Shown here: positions 17,641-26,404 of the stretch, one piece after another | Layout: every line of letters starts with the position of its first letter | Position numbering within the stretch: the first letter of the stretch is position 1 | Made by a program: the position numbers and the translations under genes | Assembly: GCF_945952095.1 (NCBI RefSeq) | Contig: NZ_CAMFHL010000026.1 | Coordinates: 1 to 48,519, forward strand | DNA length: 48,519 bases | Direction of reading: 5' to 3' | Source of the DNA: an uncultured Arsenicibacter sp. | Lineage (GTDB): Bacteria > Bacteroidota > Bacteroidia > Cytophagales > Spirosomataceae | The notes under the pieces: model-generated | The model's input: the letters and a program-made list of their open reading frames with translations, nothing else | Told to the model about the DNA's origin: nothing | Database searches by the model: none

Positions 17641-17675
17641 TTCGCTCTTTCACTCTTTCATTCATTCACTCTTTG
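17641..17675. repeat. AAAGAGYG octamer repeat at the 3' end of the M20 gene
   Basis: Read on the minus strand it is a run of degenerate AAAGAGTG/AAAGAGCG units with an inserted GAATGAAT. It overlaps the final codons of the M20 gene and encodes its last residues KSE and the TGA stop. The same unit recurs at 29461-29530, 40858-40948 and 41444-41569. Confidence 0.8.
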
Positions 17676-18855
17676 CCAGCTCCTGCACCGCCAGCCAGGC
17701 CATCAGGCCGGGACCGGTTTCGAGGGCGGCCTCGTCGATGTCGAATGTGGGCGTGTGTACTCCCGATACAATGCCACGGGCTTCGTTGCGCGTACCGAGC
17801 CGGTAAAAACACGAATCGACAACCTGCGAATAAAAGGCAAAATCTTCGCCCGCCATCCATAAATCAAGGTCAACAACGTTGCTTTCGCCCATGTAATCCA
17901 CGGCCGCAGCACGGGTCCGGCGGGTCAGTTCCGGATGGTTTTTCAGGTAAGGATAACCACGGACGACTTCGAAGTCGCAGCGCGCGCCCATGGCTTCGGC
18001 AATGCCCTCCGCCATTTTCTGCATCCGGCGCAGGCCGTCTTCCCGCCATTCTTCGTCCATGCAGCGGAACGTTCCCTGAATCGTAACTTCGTTCGGGATA
18101 ACGTTGGTAACTCCGTCGGCGATAAACCGGCCGAACGACAGCACTGACGGATTCGCCGGTTTACGGTTGCGGCTGATGATCTGTTGCAGCGACACGATGA
18201 TGTGCGACGCAATCAGGACGGGGTCAATCAACTGGTCGGGCATGGCGCCGTGGCCGCCTTTGCCTTTTACCGTCAGGTAGAGCTCATCGGTGCTGGCCAT
18301 GTACATACCTTCGCGGAAACCGATTTTACCCACCGGAATATTCGGAGCTACGTGCTGGCCGAGCATGCTGCCGGGTGCCGGATTTTCGAGTACACCGTCT
18401 TTGATCATGAGCGATGCCCCGCCCGGTGCCTTTTCTTCGGCCGGCTGAAACACCAGCTTAACCGTCCCTTCAAACTGGTCGCGCAGCACATTCAGGATAC
18501 GGGCCGTGCCAAGCAGGCTGGCCGTGTGTACGTCGTGCCCGCAGGCATGCATCACGCCATCGACCGTTGATTTGTACGAAACGTCGTTGGCTTCCAGAAT
18601 AGGCAGGGCATCCATATCGGCGCGCAGACCGACGACGCGGCCGGAGGGCGCTTTGGTACCTTCGATCAAGGCAACCACACCGGTATTGGCCACGCCTTCC
18701 TGCGGGGTCAGGCCGAGGGCTTTGAGTTGTTCTGCCACATACCGGGCAGTATTGTACTCGTGAAACGACAACTCGGGGTTGGCGTGCAGGTGCCGGCGTG
18801 TAGCAATGCTATCGGCAGCGTATTGCTTCGCCAGTGATTTTATGGAATCGAGCAT
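17662..18855 (-). CDS. M20-family amidohydrolase (hippurate/IAA-amino-acid hydrolase type)
   Basis: Cytoplasmic metal-dependent amidohydrolase of 397 residues, cleaving N-acyl amino acids or similar amides. Metal-site motifs are GLRADMDALPI (about 75-85) and MHACGHDVHTASLLG (about 107-121), with EEKAPGGA near 140. The dimerisation domain has GKGGHGAMPDQLIDPV. The last metal-site segment is MAGEDFAFY near 350. It starts 6 nt after the RDD gene stop on the same strand. The C-terminal KSE and stop codon come from an intergenic octamer repeat, so the native C-terminus has probably been rewritten. Confidence 0.93.
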   Translation of the reverse strand: MLDSIKSLAKQYAADSIATRRHLHANPELSFHEYNTARYVAEQLKALGLTPQEGVANTGVVALIEGTKAPSGRVVGLRADMDALPILEANDVSYKSTVDGVMHACGHDVHTASLLGTARILNVLRDQFEGTVKLVFQPAEEKAPGGASLMIKDGVLENPAPGSMLGQHVAPNIPVGKIGFREGMYMASTDELYLTVKGKGGHGAMPDQLIDPVLIASHIIVSLQQIISRNRKPANPSVLSFGRFIADGVTNVIPNEVTIQGTFRCMDEEWREDGLRRMQKMAEGIAEAMGARCDFEVVRGYPYLKNHPELTRRTRAAAVDYMGESNVVDLDLWMAGEDFAFYSQVVDSCFYRLGTRNEARGIVSGVHTPTFDIDEAALETGPGLMAWLAVQELAKSE

Positions 18856-18861
18856 AGGGCG

Positions 18862-19557
18862 TTACTGCGTTGCTAAAAACTGATAATCATTAACGATAAT
18901 TTTGAGGTATTTGTAGTCCGGCAGCATAGTCATGGTGCCGGTAACTTCCTTTACTTTCTGAGCGGTACGGGACAGGGCATCGGCGTCGCCCCGTAACATA
19001 ACCTCACGGATAATATGAATGTCGCGGTCCGAAAGTACGTTTACTTCGGGGAACGTAACCTGATAATCGGCTGGTAAATGGCTGACCGTTACTTCATCGA
19101 GCGATACGCTGGCTTTCAGCCGGACCACGGTGGTGCCCGCCGCAATGTCGCCGATACGCTGGCCGCGTTCGCTGGCGGCAATGGCAATAATGGCTACGAG
19201 TCCGCTGAACAGTTTGGTATCGACGAGGCGCAGCAGCCACCGCATCAGGTACGCGCCGATGCCCGGCTGAGAACCGTCGAGCATGACCACCCGGATGTTC
19301 ATCGCGATTTTGCCTAATGTCTGGCCATTCAACTGCCACTCACAAACAAAGTCATAGAGGAAGATAGGCAATGCCCCGACCAGGATGACATAAAAAGTTC
19401 CGAGCGGTACTTTCGCTGCCGCCGGTAGGGCGAGCGTTAACAGTATCCAGCCGATGAAAACGGCATAATCAATGAATGTTGCCGCAATACGTTCGCCGAT
19501 GCTGGCCGGCTCGTACTCCAGCCGTACGTTTTGTGATGTGAGGATAGAAACAGCCAC
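18862..19557 (-). CDS. RDD-family membrane protein
   Basis: 231 residues. An RDD domain occupies about 15-150, with RIAATFIDYAVF (arginine plus aspartate), a second TM helix (TFYVILVGALPIFLY), NGQTLGKIAMNIRVV, and a third TM after MRWLLRLVD. The remaining 80 residues are soluble. RDD proteins are poorly characterised; some are proposed cation/proton exchangers. It diverges from the SpoIIM/MoxR operon with 209 nt between them. That gene set commonly includes an RDD member in Bacteroidota and Actinobacteria, so it is likely part of the same functional group. Upstream of the M20 gene in a probable two-gene transcript. Confidence 0.92.
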   Translation of the reverse strand: MAVSILTSQNVRLEYEPASIGERIAATFIDYAVFIGWILLTLALPAAAKVPLGTFYVILVGALPIFLYDFVCEWQLNGQTLGKIAMNIRVVMLDGSQPGIGAYLMRWLLRLVDTKLFSGLVAIIAIAASERGQRIGDIAAGTTVVRLKASVSLDEVTVSHLPADYQVTFPEVNVLSDRDIHIIREVMLRGDADALSRTAQKVKEVTGTMTMLPDYKYLKIIVNDYQFLATQ

Positions 19558-19662
19558 CAGGTCGTTATCAAGTCAGGTCAGAAAAAGGAAACCGCCAGCT
19601 GCAACAGCATACAGATGGCTTTTGATGAAAACCGATTTGCAGACAAACATGGTTCATCAAAT

Positions 19663-19670
19663 CAAAAGTA
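19663..19670 (-). promoter_or_regulatory. Putative -7 box (TACTTTTG) for the RDD gene
   Basis: Minus-strand exact match to TAnnTTTG in the divergent intergenic region, about 105 nt before the RDD start. A long leader is implied. No -33 element recognised. Confidence 0.35.
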
Positions 19671-19766
19671 GTATCAAAAAGTTGGGTATTTACGTTTAAA
19701 TTCTCAAATTTCTTCCCTGTTCGACCCTGCTTGCGTTAACACAAGCCACATCTGTTACTGATTCCT

Positions 19767-20705
19767 ATGCGTGAAGCCGCGTTTATCAAGAAAAATACTG
19801 ACAAATGGCGTGATATCGAGATTAATCCGACCCGCGATCCGGATGAGCTGACGGAGCGGTTCGTTGAACTCACGGATGATCTCTCATACGCACGCACATT
19901 TTACCCGCAATCGCAGGTGACCCAATACCTGAACGGACTGGCGGCACAGATGCACCGCGGGCTGATGCAGAACAAGCGCGAGGAACGGGGCCGGTTCATT
20001 ACATTCTGGAAATACGAACTGCCAACGCTGTTTTACCAATCACACCGGCTGCTGCTGGTTTCGTTCATTGTTTTCCTGACGGCCTGTCTGGTCGGCTGGG
20101 TGTCTGCGGCCAACGATCCGACGTTTGTGCGGCTGATTCTGGGCGATGGCTACGTGAACATGACGCTCGAAAACATCAAAAAGGGTGATCCGCTGGGCGT
20201 GTATGGCAGCGGCGATCAGTCGACCATGTTCCTGCAGATAACACTGAACAACATTATGGTGGCACTCCGGGCGTTTGTTATGGGGATTGCCGCTTCGTTC
20301 GGCACCATTGTGATGCTGTTTTATAATGGCGTGATGCTGGGCTCGTTTCAGTATTTCTTTTACGAACGCGGGTTGCTGCTGGAATCAGTGCTTAAAATAT
20401 GGATACACGGCACGCTCGAAATTTCGGCTATTGTCATTGCCGGCTGCGCGGGCCTCACGGTAGGGAATAGCCTGCTGTTTCCGGGTACCTATTCCCGGCT
20501 GACCTCGTTTAAACGCGGTGCGAAGCAGGGCCTGAAAATTGCCATCGGCCTGATCCCCGTTTTTATTGCCGCCGGTTTTCTGGAAAGTTTTGTAACCCGT
20601 CTGCCTCTGCATCCGGCCGCAAGCAGCACCATTATCCTGATTTCGGCCGCATTCATCATCTGGTATTTTATCCTGTACCCCATTCAGCTGAACCGGCGCC
20701 AATAG
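19767..20705 (+). CDS. SpoIIM-like (stage II sporulation protein M family) membrane protein
   Basis: 312-residue inner-membrane protein. An N-terminal cytoplasmic region of about 90 residues (REAAFIKKNTDKW) is followed by TM helices at about 100-120, 165-200, 215-240, 255-275 and 285-305. It contains GIAASFGTIVMLFYNGVMLGSF and HGTLEISAIVIAGCAGLTVG, the core of the SpoIIM/DUF95 family. The organism is not expected to sporulate; the family is widespread outside endospore formers and here heads the MoxR/DUF58 operon. Role unknown, perhaps in envelope remodelling together with the downstream proteins. Confidence 0.92.
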   Translation: MREAAFIKKNTDKWRDIEINPTRDPDELTERFVELTDDLSYARTFYPQSQVTQYLNGLAAQMHRGLMQNKREERGRFITFWKYELPTLFYQSHRLLLVSFIVFLTACLVGWVSAANDPTFVRLILGDGYVNMTLENIKKGDPLGVYGSGDQSTMFLQITLNNIMVALRAFVMGIAASFGTIVMLFYNGVMLGSFQYFFYERGLLLESVLKIWIHGTLEISAIVIAGCAGLTVGNSLLFPGTYSRLTSFKRGAKQGLKIAIGLIPVFIAAGFLESFVTRLPLHPAASSTIILISAAFIIWYFILYPIQLNRRQ

Positions 20706-20776
20706 GATAGGTATTCTGTTGCGCATCGCCTGAATTTTCGTTAGGTTTATAACTATTGACCGCATACATCCGAACC

Positions 20777-21649
20777 ATGATTACTCTTTTTCAGCAGCGT
20801 GACTTTGGCGAAAAGATCAACGCTACCTTTACCTTTATCGGCCGCGAGTTTAAGCCATTCGGAACCGCTCTGCTTTACATTGTAGGGCCGCTGGCGCTGG
20901 CAACAGGCATTGCGTCGGGCGTTTACCAGTCAAATATGCTGGCGATCACCCGGGGGCAGGGCAGTGAACTGCCGTTTGAGACACTGGCCCGCATTTTCAG
21001 TCCGGCCTATTTTCTGCTGGTTTTGTTTTCCATTCTGTCGAATATACTTGTTAACCTGACCACCTACAGCTATATGAAGCTGTATCATGAGCGGTCCGGC
21101 GGGCCGATTGGGGTCAGTGAGTTGTGGGCCGAAATTCAGCGGCATATCGTGGCATCGCTGCTGTTTTCGTTTATCAGTTTTGTGGCCATTGTTGCCGCCT
21201 CCATGTTTTTCCTTATTCCGGGCCTGTATATCGGGGTGGTGCTGTCGCTGGGACTGGCTGTACTGGTGTTTGAAGAAACGGATTTCGGCGCCACCTGGAG
21301 CCGCTGCTTTCAGCTGATCCGTGATAAGTGGTGGTCTACGTTCGGGCTGATCATGATTATGTTTATTATCCTGATGATAAGCAGCCTCGTATTTTCTATT
21401 CCGGCGGGTATTGTAAGTATGCTGGTCAGTATGAAGCTGGTGCCCGATATGCCGACAATTGTAACGATTATCACCAATACATTGAGCACTGTTGGCAGTA
21501 CGCTGATGACAGCAATGCTGGCCATAGCACTTGGCTTTCAGTATACTAACCTTGTGGAGCGAAATCACGGCACAGGGCTGTTATCCGCTATTGATTCAAT
21601 CGGGAGCTCCCGGAGCCGCCCGAATACAGCCGATGAAGGTGAATTTTAA
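20777..21649 (+). CDS. Multi-pass membrane protein of the MoxR/SpoIIM operon
   Basis: 290 residues from the ATG at 20777 (a TTG at 20756 is less likely). About six TM helices are visible, with the N-terminal motif QQRDFGEKINATFTFIGREFKPFG, a cytoplasmic GPIGVSELWAEIQRHI segment, and long glycine-poor helices near 125-170 and 190-260. It resembles the membrane domains found fused to glycerophosphodiesterases, but no catalytic residues are present. It lies between the SpoIIM and DUF4129 genes and overlaps the latter by 17 nt, so its function is probably tied to that complex. Confidence 0.8.
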   Translation: MITLFQQRDFGEKINATFTFIGREFKPFGTALLYIVGPLALATGIASGVYQSNMLAITRGQGSELPFETLARIFSPAYFLLVLFSILSNILVNLTTYSYMKLYHERSGGPIGVSELWAEIQRHIVASLLFSFISFVAIVAASMFFLIPGLYIGVVLSLGLAVLVFEETDFGATWSRCFQLIRDKWWSTFGLIMIMFIILMISSLVFSIPAGIVSMLVSMKLVPDMPTIVTIITNTLSTVGSTLMTAMLAIALGFQYTNLVERNHGTGLLSAIDSIGSSRSRPNTADEGEF

Positions 21650-22409
21650 AAACTGCGTCTCCATTTCCCGTGTATTGGGCTGCGGCATCCCGTTCTTCGT
21701 CTTGTTGCTTGAGCTGCTGATGGCGGCCGTACCGTTGCGGGCGCAGTCGCCGGAAAAACCGGCCTCGAAAACCGTCTCGTTCCCGGCCCCTGACGACTGC
21801 TTGCCGGTGACCGTCCGTTATCCGCCGGCCGACCGGCTGGACGATTACCGGTCGCAACGCGATTATCAGTATGACTACGACACCAAAATTCCGGAAAACC
21901 CGGTGGCCAGGTTCTGGGCGTGGCTGAGCCGGAAAATCAGTGATTTTCTGCGGAGTAAGGCTTACCATAATTTCTGGCAGTATGTGATTCTGCTGGTGAT
22001 TACCGGGGTTGCCATCTGGCTGCTCAGTAAGGCCAATGTGCTCCGGTTTATGTTTGGGGCAAAAGCCGCTGAGCAGCCGCTCGATTACGAAAACATTACG
22101 GAGAATATACACGAGATCAACTTCGACGTCGCCATTGAAGAGGCTGTAACGCAGCGGAATTTCCGGCTGGCGATCCGGCTGGTCTATCTGCAGACGCTGA
22201 AACAACTGGCCGACAAGCGGCTTATCGACTGGAAACCGGATAAAACCAACCGGCAGTATCTGTATGAGCTCATGAATACCCCGTTTCAGCAGGATTTCGA
22301 CCGGCTGACTACCCGCTTCGAGTACGTCTGGTACGGTGACTTTCCGGTAGATGAGCTGAGTTACCGGCAGTTTGCATCGGAGCGGCAGGCGATGATTGAC
22401 CGTAAATAA
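21633..22409 (+). CDS. DUF4129-domain membrane protein
   Basis: 258 residues from the ATG at 21633, inside the 3' end of the preceding gene. A signal peptide/TM at about 14-38 ends in PLRAQ. A periplasmic segment with the charged motif SQRDYQYDYDTKIPENP follows, then a TM at about 115-135, and a cytoplasmic DUF4129 domain with AIEEAVTQRNFRLAIRLVYLQTLKQL and YVWYGDFPVDELSY. In this gene group DUF4129 proteins are thought to act with DUF58 and MoxR proteins, but the biochemical role is not known. Confidence 0.88.
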   Translation: MKVNFKNCVSISRVLGCGIPFFVLLLELLMAAVPLRAQSPEKPASKTVSFPAPDDCLPVTVRYPPADRLDDYRSQRDYQYDYDTKIPENPVARFWAWLSRKISDFLRSKAYHNFWQYVILLVITGVAIWLLSKANVLRFMFGAKAAEQPLDYENITENIHEINFDVAIEEAVTQRNFRLAIRLVYLQTLKQLADKRLIDWKPDKTNRQYLYELMNTPFQQDFDRLTTRFEYVWYGDFPVDELSYRQFASERQAMIDRK

Positions 22410-22448
22410 GCAACCTGAATCGTTTGATTTTACCTAATTCCGTATCCG

Positions 22449-23639
22449 TTGAAGCCCAATAAATACCTGTTGATACTGGCGGCGATGCTGATCGCTTATG
22501 TGGTGTTTGAGTACTACCGCCCGAAACCGGTTGATTACTCGCCGACGTATCAGAACAACCATAAAATTCCGTTCGGGACAAAAGTGCTTTACGAGTTGTT
22601 GCCTGGCCTGCTGAAACAAAAGGAGGTCCGGACCATTCGCATGCCGCCTTACAACCACCTGACCGAAGATACACTCGCCGCAAGGAGCAACTACATTACA
22701 ATTTGTTCACAGTATGGTATCGATAAAAACGATCAGCGGGAGTTACTGAACTATGTGAAGCGGGGAAATAATGCGTTTGTTTCGGCCTATGACTGGCCTG
22801 ACTCGCTTGCCAAAGCGCTGGGGTTTAAGGCAGAAATTAAAGCACCCCGCCTGCGCGATACCACGTTGCTGAACAATTTTGTGAATCCGCAGCTCCGTAA
22901 AAAGGGCGGATATAACTTTTTCCACGATGACGGCCGGAATTACTTTACGATCCTGAAACCATCGGGCATAACCGTGCTGGGGCGCAACGCACGGAATGAG
23001 CCTGTTTTTCTGAAAATCCGGTACGGCTCAGGTTATTTTTATGCCCATAATCTGCCATTGGCATTTACGAATTTCTTTGTCCTCAGTCCCAAAACCTCAG
23101 ATTACGCGTTTAAAGCCATGTCGTATTTACCGGCCTGGCCAACCAGTTGGGACGAATACCAGAATCAGGGCCGTTTTGCCGAAGACGAGCAAAGTATCCT
23201 GCGGTTTATCTTCGCGCAACCAGCGCTGACGTGGGCGTATTACATTGTGATACTGGGCCTGATTCTGTACGTATTTTTTGCCGGCAAACGGACGCAGCGG
23301 GTAATTCCGGTTGTAGAGCCGCCTAAGAATACATCACTGGAGTTTGTTCAGACGGTTGGCCGGTTGTATTTCCAGCAGGGTGATCACCATAACATTGGTC
23401 AAAAGAAAATTCAGTATTTTCTGGCAAATCTCCGCGAGCGCTATGGGCTGAATACCAATACGCTGAACGCCGAGTTTGCGGAGCTACTGGCGCTCAAGAG
23501 CGGTATTGCCCGTAGCGAGGCCGAAGAGCTGGTACGGGTGCTGCAAAGCGCCCGCCGGAGTATTACGCTGACGGAGTATGACCTGCTGGTGCTTAGTGCG
23601 GCCATCGAGAAGTTCAACCACGAAGTCAGACAGGGGTAA
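22449..23639 (+). CDS. DUF4350-domain membrane protein
   Basis: 396 residues, starting at a TTG at 22449 (encoding MKPNKYLLILAAML); no ATG gives a better signal anchor. The N-terminal TM (about 5-22) is followed by a periplasmic GATase-like DUF4350 domain (YSPTYQNNHKIPFGTKVLYELLP; later LNYVKRGNNAFVSA). A second TM lies near 260-280 (WAYYIVILGLILYVFF), and a C-terminal cytoplasmic helical region has RLYFQQGDHHNIGQKKIQYFL. This layout is typical of DUF4350 proteins encoded beside MoxR ATPases in Bacteroidota. 39 nt separate it from the DUF4129 gene. Confidence 0.87.
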   Translation: MKPNKYLLILAAMLIAYVVFEYYRPKPVDYSPTYQNNHKIPFGTKVLYELLPGLLKQKEVRTIRMPPYNHLTEDTLAARSNYITICSQYGIDKNDQRELLNYVKRGNNAFVSAYDWPDSLAKALGFKAEIKAPRLRDTTLLNNFVNPQLRKKGGYNFFHDDGRNYFTILKPSGITVLGRNARNEPVFLKIRYGSGYFYAHNLPLAFTNFFVLSPKTSDYAFKAMSYLPAWPTSWDEYQNQGRFAEDEQSILRFIFAQPALTWAYYIVILGLILYVFFAGKRTQRVIPVVEPPKNTSLEFVQTVGRLYFQQGDHHNIGQKKIQYFLANLRERYGLNTNTLNAEFAELLALKSGIARSEAEELVRVLQSARRSITLTEYDLLVLSAAIEKFNHEVRQG

Positions 23640-23746
23640 CCAAAAAGTCAGGAAGCGGCATAATGATCATAACAAAACCTCGTGCCGCTTCTGGCTTAGC
23701 ACCTTTGTGGTAACTAATTATATCAAAACAGAACGTCTTTACATAC

Positions 23747-24721
23747 ATGGAATCGTTTGAATCCCGCTTAGACCTGAATCATCTGAAAGCATCGGTAGAT
23801 GCCATCCGTGCCGAACTCGGAAAAGTAATTGTTGGCCAGCATCATACCATCGACCTGCTGCTGACGGCGCTGCTGGCCGACGGCCATGTCCTGATCGAAG
23901 GGGTGCCCGGGGTAGCCAAAACGCTGCTGGCCAAGCTGCTGGCCCGTACGATTTCAGTTGACTTCAGCCGTATTCAGTTTACGCCCGACCTGATGCCATC
24001 GGATGTGTTAGGTACATCGGTGTATACGCCGAAGCTGAATGATTTTGAGTTTAAACAAGGCCCGATTTTTTCCAACCTCGTCCTGATCGATGAAATCAAC
24101 CGTGCACCGGCGAAAACGCAGGCGGCCTTGTTTGAGGTAATGGAAGAGCGGCAGGTGACGAACGATGGAACGACCTATAAACTGGCCAATCCGTTTATGG
24201 TGCTGGCTACCCAGAACCCGATTGAGCAGGAAGGAACCTACCGGCTGCCGGAAGCCCAGCTCGACCGTTTCCTGTTTAAAGTGGTTGTGGGTTATCCTGA
24301 AGCCGATGAGGAAGCTGCCATTTTGCGGGGCCATCACCAGCGCCGGAGTTTAGCCGATGCCGTAGCGGCCATTGAACCCGTGATTACGGCGGAAACACTG
24401 GCCGGCTTGCGGGCCAGTGTGCATCAGGTTCATGTTGAAGAACAGCTGTTCGATTACATTGCGCAGATTGTCCGGAATACCCGTACCAATAAATCGCTCT
24501 ATCTGGGTGCGTCGCCGCGGGCAGCGGTAGCGTTGCTGAACGGCGCCAAGGCGCTGGCTACGTTGCGGGGCCGCGACTTTATCACGCCCGAAGATGTACA
24601 GCAACTGGCTGCACCCGTATTGCGCCACCGCGTCCTGCTGACGCCGGAACGGGAAATGGAAGGCGGTACTGCCGACGATGTGATTGCGCAGGTTGTGCAG
24701 AAAGCCGACGTACCGCGATGA
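23747..24721 (+). CDS. MoxR-family AAA+ ATPase
   Basis: 324-residue cytoplasmic AAA+ chaperone-like ATPase. Walker A is GVPGVAKTLLAK (about 56-67). The MoxR segment QFTPDLMPSDVLGTSVY follows, Walker B is LVLIDEINRAPAKTQ (about 108-122), sensor 1 is in LATQNPIEQEGTYRLPEAQLDRF, and the C-terminal lid has GASPRAAVALLNGAKA. MoxR ATPases work with von Willebrand or DUF58 partners in protein maturation. Here the stop overlaps the DUF58 start by 4 nt (ATGA), a conserved coupling. The 107-nt gap before it may hold an internal promoter, but no clear box is seen. Confidence 0.96.
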   Translation: MESFESRLDLNHLKASVDAIRAELGKVIVGQHHTIDLLLTALLADGHVLIEGVPGVAKTLLAKLLARTISVDFSRIQFTPDLMPSDVLGTSVYTPKLNDFEFKQGPIFSNLVLIDEINRAPAKTQAALFEVMEERQVTNDGTTYKLANPFMVLATQNPIEQEGTYRLPEAQLDRFLFKVVVGYPEADEEAAILRGHHQRRSLADAVAAIEPVITAETLAGLRASVHQVHVEEQLFDYIAQIVRNTRTNKSLYLGASPRAAVALLNGAKALATLRGRDFITPEDVQQLAAPVLRHRVLLTPEREMEGGTADDVIAQVVQKADVPR

Positions 24722-26064
24722 AACTAATCCGGTCTCTATACGTTTCGGTCCGCGTCTGGCTGGCGTTGGTAGGTTTTACCCTGCTGTTTGTCGCGGCCTT
24801 TGCGCTGCCGGTACTTTTGCCGGTTGCGCAGGTGGGGCTGGTGGTATTTATCCTGCTGCTGGCTATCGAAACGGTGCTGCTCTTCCGGCTCAAAGACGGC
24901 TTTTTTGCCCGACGCGATGTACCGGACCGACTCTCGAACGGCGATGAAAATCCCCTGAGTATTTATCTGGAAAACCGCTATAGCTTTACCACGCCCGTGG
25001 AAGTGGTTGATGAATTGCCCCCGCAGTTTCAGCGGCGTGACGTGCTGTTCAGGGCTGAACTGAAATCGCGCGAAAAGCAGGTGATCCGCTATGAATTGAG
25101 GCCGGTGCGGCGGGGCGAATACAACTTTGGCGCGGTTAACGTGTTTGTGATGACGCCGTTACGCTTATTGAAGCGGCGGTACCAGTTTGAGCAGGGCAAA
25201 ACAGTGGCGGTCTATCCGTCGTACCTGCAGATGCGGCAGTATGAGTTGCTGGCGGCAACTAACCGGCTGAACGAACTGGGCATTAAGAAAATCCGTCGTA
25301 TCGGGCACAGCATGGAGTTTGAGCAGATCCGCCCCTATACGCGGGGGGATGATGTGCGGACGGTCAACTGGAAAGCAACGGCCCGCCGGACCGATGCGCA
25401 GGCAACCACGCTGATGGTGAACTCGTTTCAGGATGAGCGGTCACAGCCGGTATATTGCCTGATTGATAAGGGGCGTGTGATGCAATCACCGTTTGAAGGC
25501 CTGACCTTGCTAGATTATGCCATCAATGCATCGCTGGTTCTGAGTAATATCGCTATTTTCAAGCAGGACCGTGCGGGGTTGCTGACCTTTTCCCACAAGA
25601 TCGGGCAAATGGTCGTCGCCGACCGGAAACCGGGCCATATGCTGCGGATTCTCGAAGTGCTCTACCGGCAGAAAACCCAGTTTCTGGAGACTGATTACGA
25701 AGCGCTCTACGCAACTGTCCGGACGCATATCCGGCAGCGGAGTTTGTTGTTGTTATTTACTAACTTTGAGACAGTCAGTGCCTTACACCGGCAGCTGCCG
25801 TTTCTGCGTCGCCTTGCAAAAGACCATCTGTTGCTGGTCGTTTTCTTTGAAAATACAGAACTGCGTTCCCTGCTTGACGAACCGGCGACAGATACTGAAG
25901 CGGTATACCTGAAAACAATCGGCGAGAAGTTTTCGTATGAAAAGAAGCAGATTGTTAAGGAGTTACAGCAATACGGTATTCAGACGATTCTGACTGCTCC
26001 CCAAAACCTGACGGCCAATACGGTCAATAAGTACCTGGAGCTGAAGGCAAGGGGCATGATATAA
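24718..26064 (+). CDS. DUF58-domain protein (vWA-like MoxR partner)
   Basis: 448 residues. Two TM helices at about 11-55 anchor the protein. A beta-rich segment follows, then the DUF58 signature RPYTRGDDVRTVNWKATAR (near 203-221) and the start of a von Willebrand A-like fold (VYCLIDKGRVMQSPF) in which the MIDAS motif is degenerate. DUF58 proteins are the usual binding partners of MoxR ATPases; ATGA coupling with the upstream MoxR gene supports joint action. It is the last gene of the cluster before the AT-rich toxin-antitoxin pair. Confidence 0.93.
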   Translation: MKLIRSLYVSVRVWLALVGFTLLFVAAFALPVLLPVAQVGLVVFILLLAIETVLLFRLKDGFFARRDVPDRLSNGDENPLSIYLENRYSFTTPVEVVDELPPQFQRRDVLFRAELKSREKQVIRYELRPVRRGEYNFGAVNVFVMTPLRLLKRRYQFEQGKTVAVYPSYLQMRQYELLAATNRLNELGIKKIRRIGHSMEFEQIRPYTRGDDVRTVNWKATARRTDAQATTLMVNSFQDERSQPVYCLIDKGRVMQSPFEGLTLLDYAINASLVLSNIAIFKQDRAGLLTFSHKIGQMVVADRKPGHMLRILEVLYRQKTQFLETDYEALYATVRTHIRQRSLLLLFTNFETVSALHRQLPFLRRLAKDHLLLVVFFENTELRSLLDEPATDTEAVYLKTIGEKFSYEKKQIVKELQQYGIQTILTAPQNLTANTVNKYLELKARGMI

Positions 26065-26089
26065 CATTGATTTTAGCATTGAGAAAGTT

Positions 26090-26404
26090 ATGATACATCC
26101 CATTGTTGAACAAAAGATGGCATTCCTGGGGCAATTATGCGAAGCTCATAAAATCAAAAATTTGTACCTGTTTGGCTCTGCCGTTGACGGGTCATTTAAT
26201 GATCAGGTAAGTGATTTTGACTTTCTGGTCAGGTTTCAGGATGGATTACGGCCTGAAGAGGCTGGACAACATCTGCTTACGCTACAATGCGAGCTTGAGG
26301 ATTTATTCTCCCGTAAGGTTGATTTGATGATTGAAAGACCCTTTCGCAATCCTTATTTCGCCAGGTCTGTAGAGGCTACAAAACAAATAATCTATGCCGC
26401 ATAG
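26090..26404 (+). CDS. MntA-type nucleotidyltransferase antitoxin
   Basis: 104-residue minimal nucleotidyltransferase. The polymerase-beta motif is LYLFGSAVDGSF followed by SDFDFLV, with one extra residue between GS and DxD compared with the common GS-X10-DxD spacing, and a third acid in KVDLMIE. In characterised MntA-HepT systems the antitoxin adds AMP to a tyrosine in the toxin's RX4HXY motif. The downstream HepT gene overlaps it by 11 nt. Base composition is visibly more AT-rich than the surrounding genes, suggesting acquisition. Confidence 0.88.
   Translation: MIHPIVEQKMAFLGQLCEAHKIKNLYLFGSAVDGSFNDQVSDFDFLVRFQDGLRPEEAGQHLLTLQCELEDLFSRKVDLMIERPFRNPYFARSVEATKQIIYAA

Noticed and set aside
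24718..26064. Functional MIDAS metal site in the DUF58 protein
   Set aside because: The expected DxSxS pattern reads DKGRV at the strand end, so metal-dependent adhesion was not claimed.
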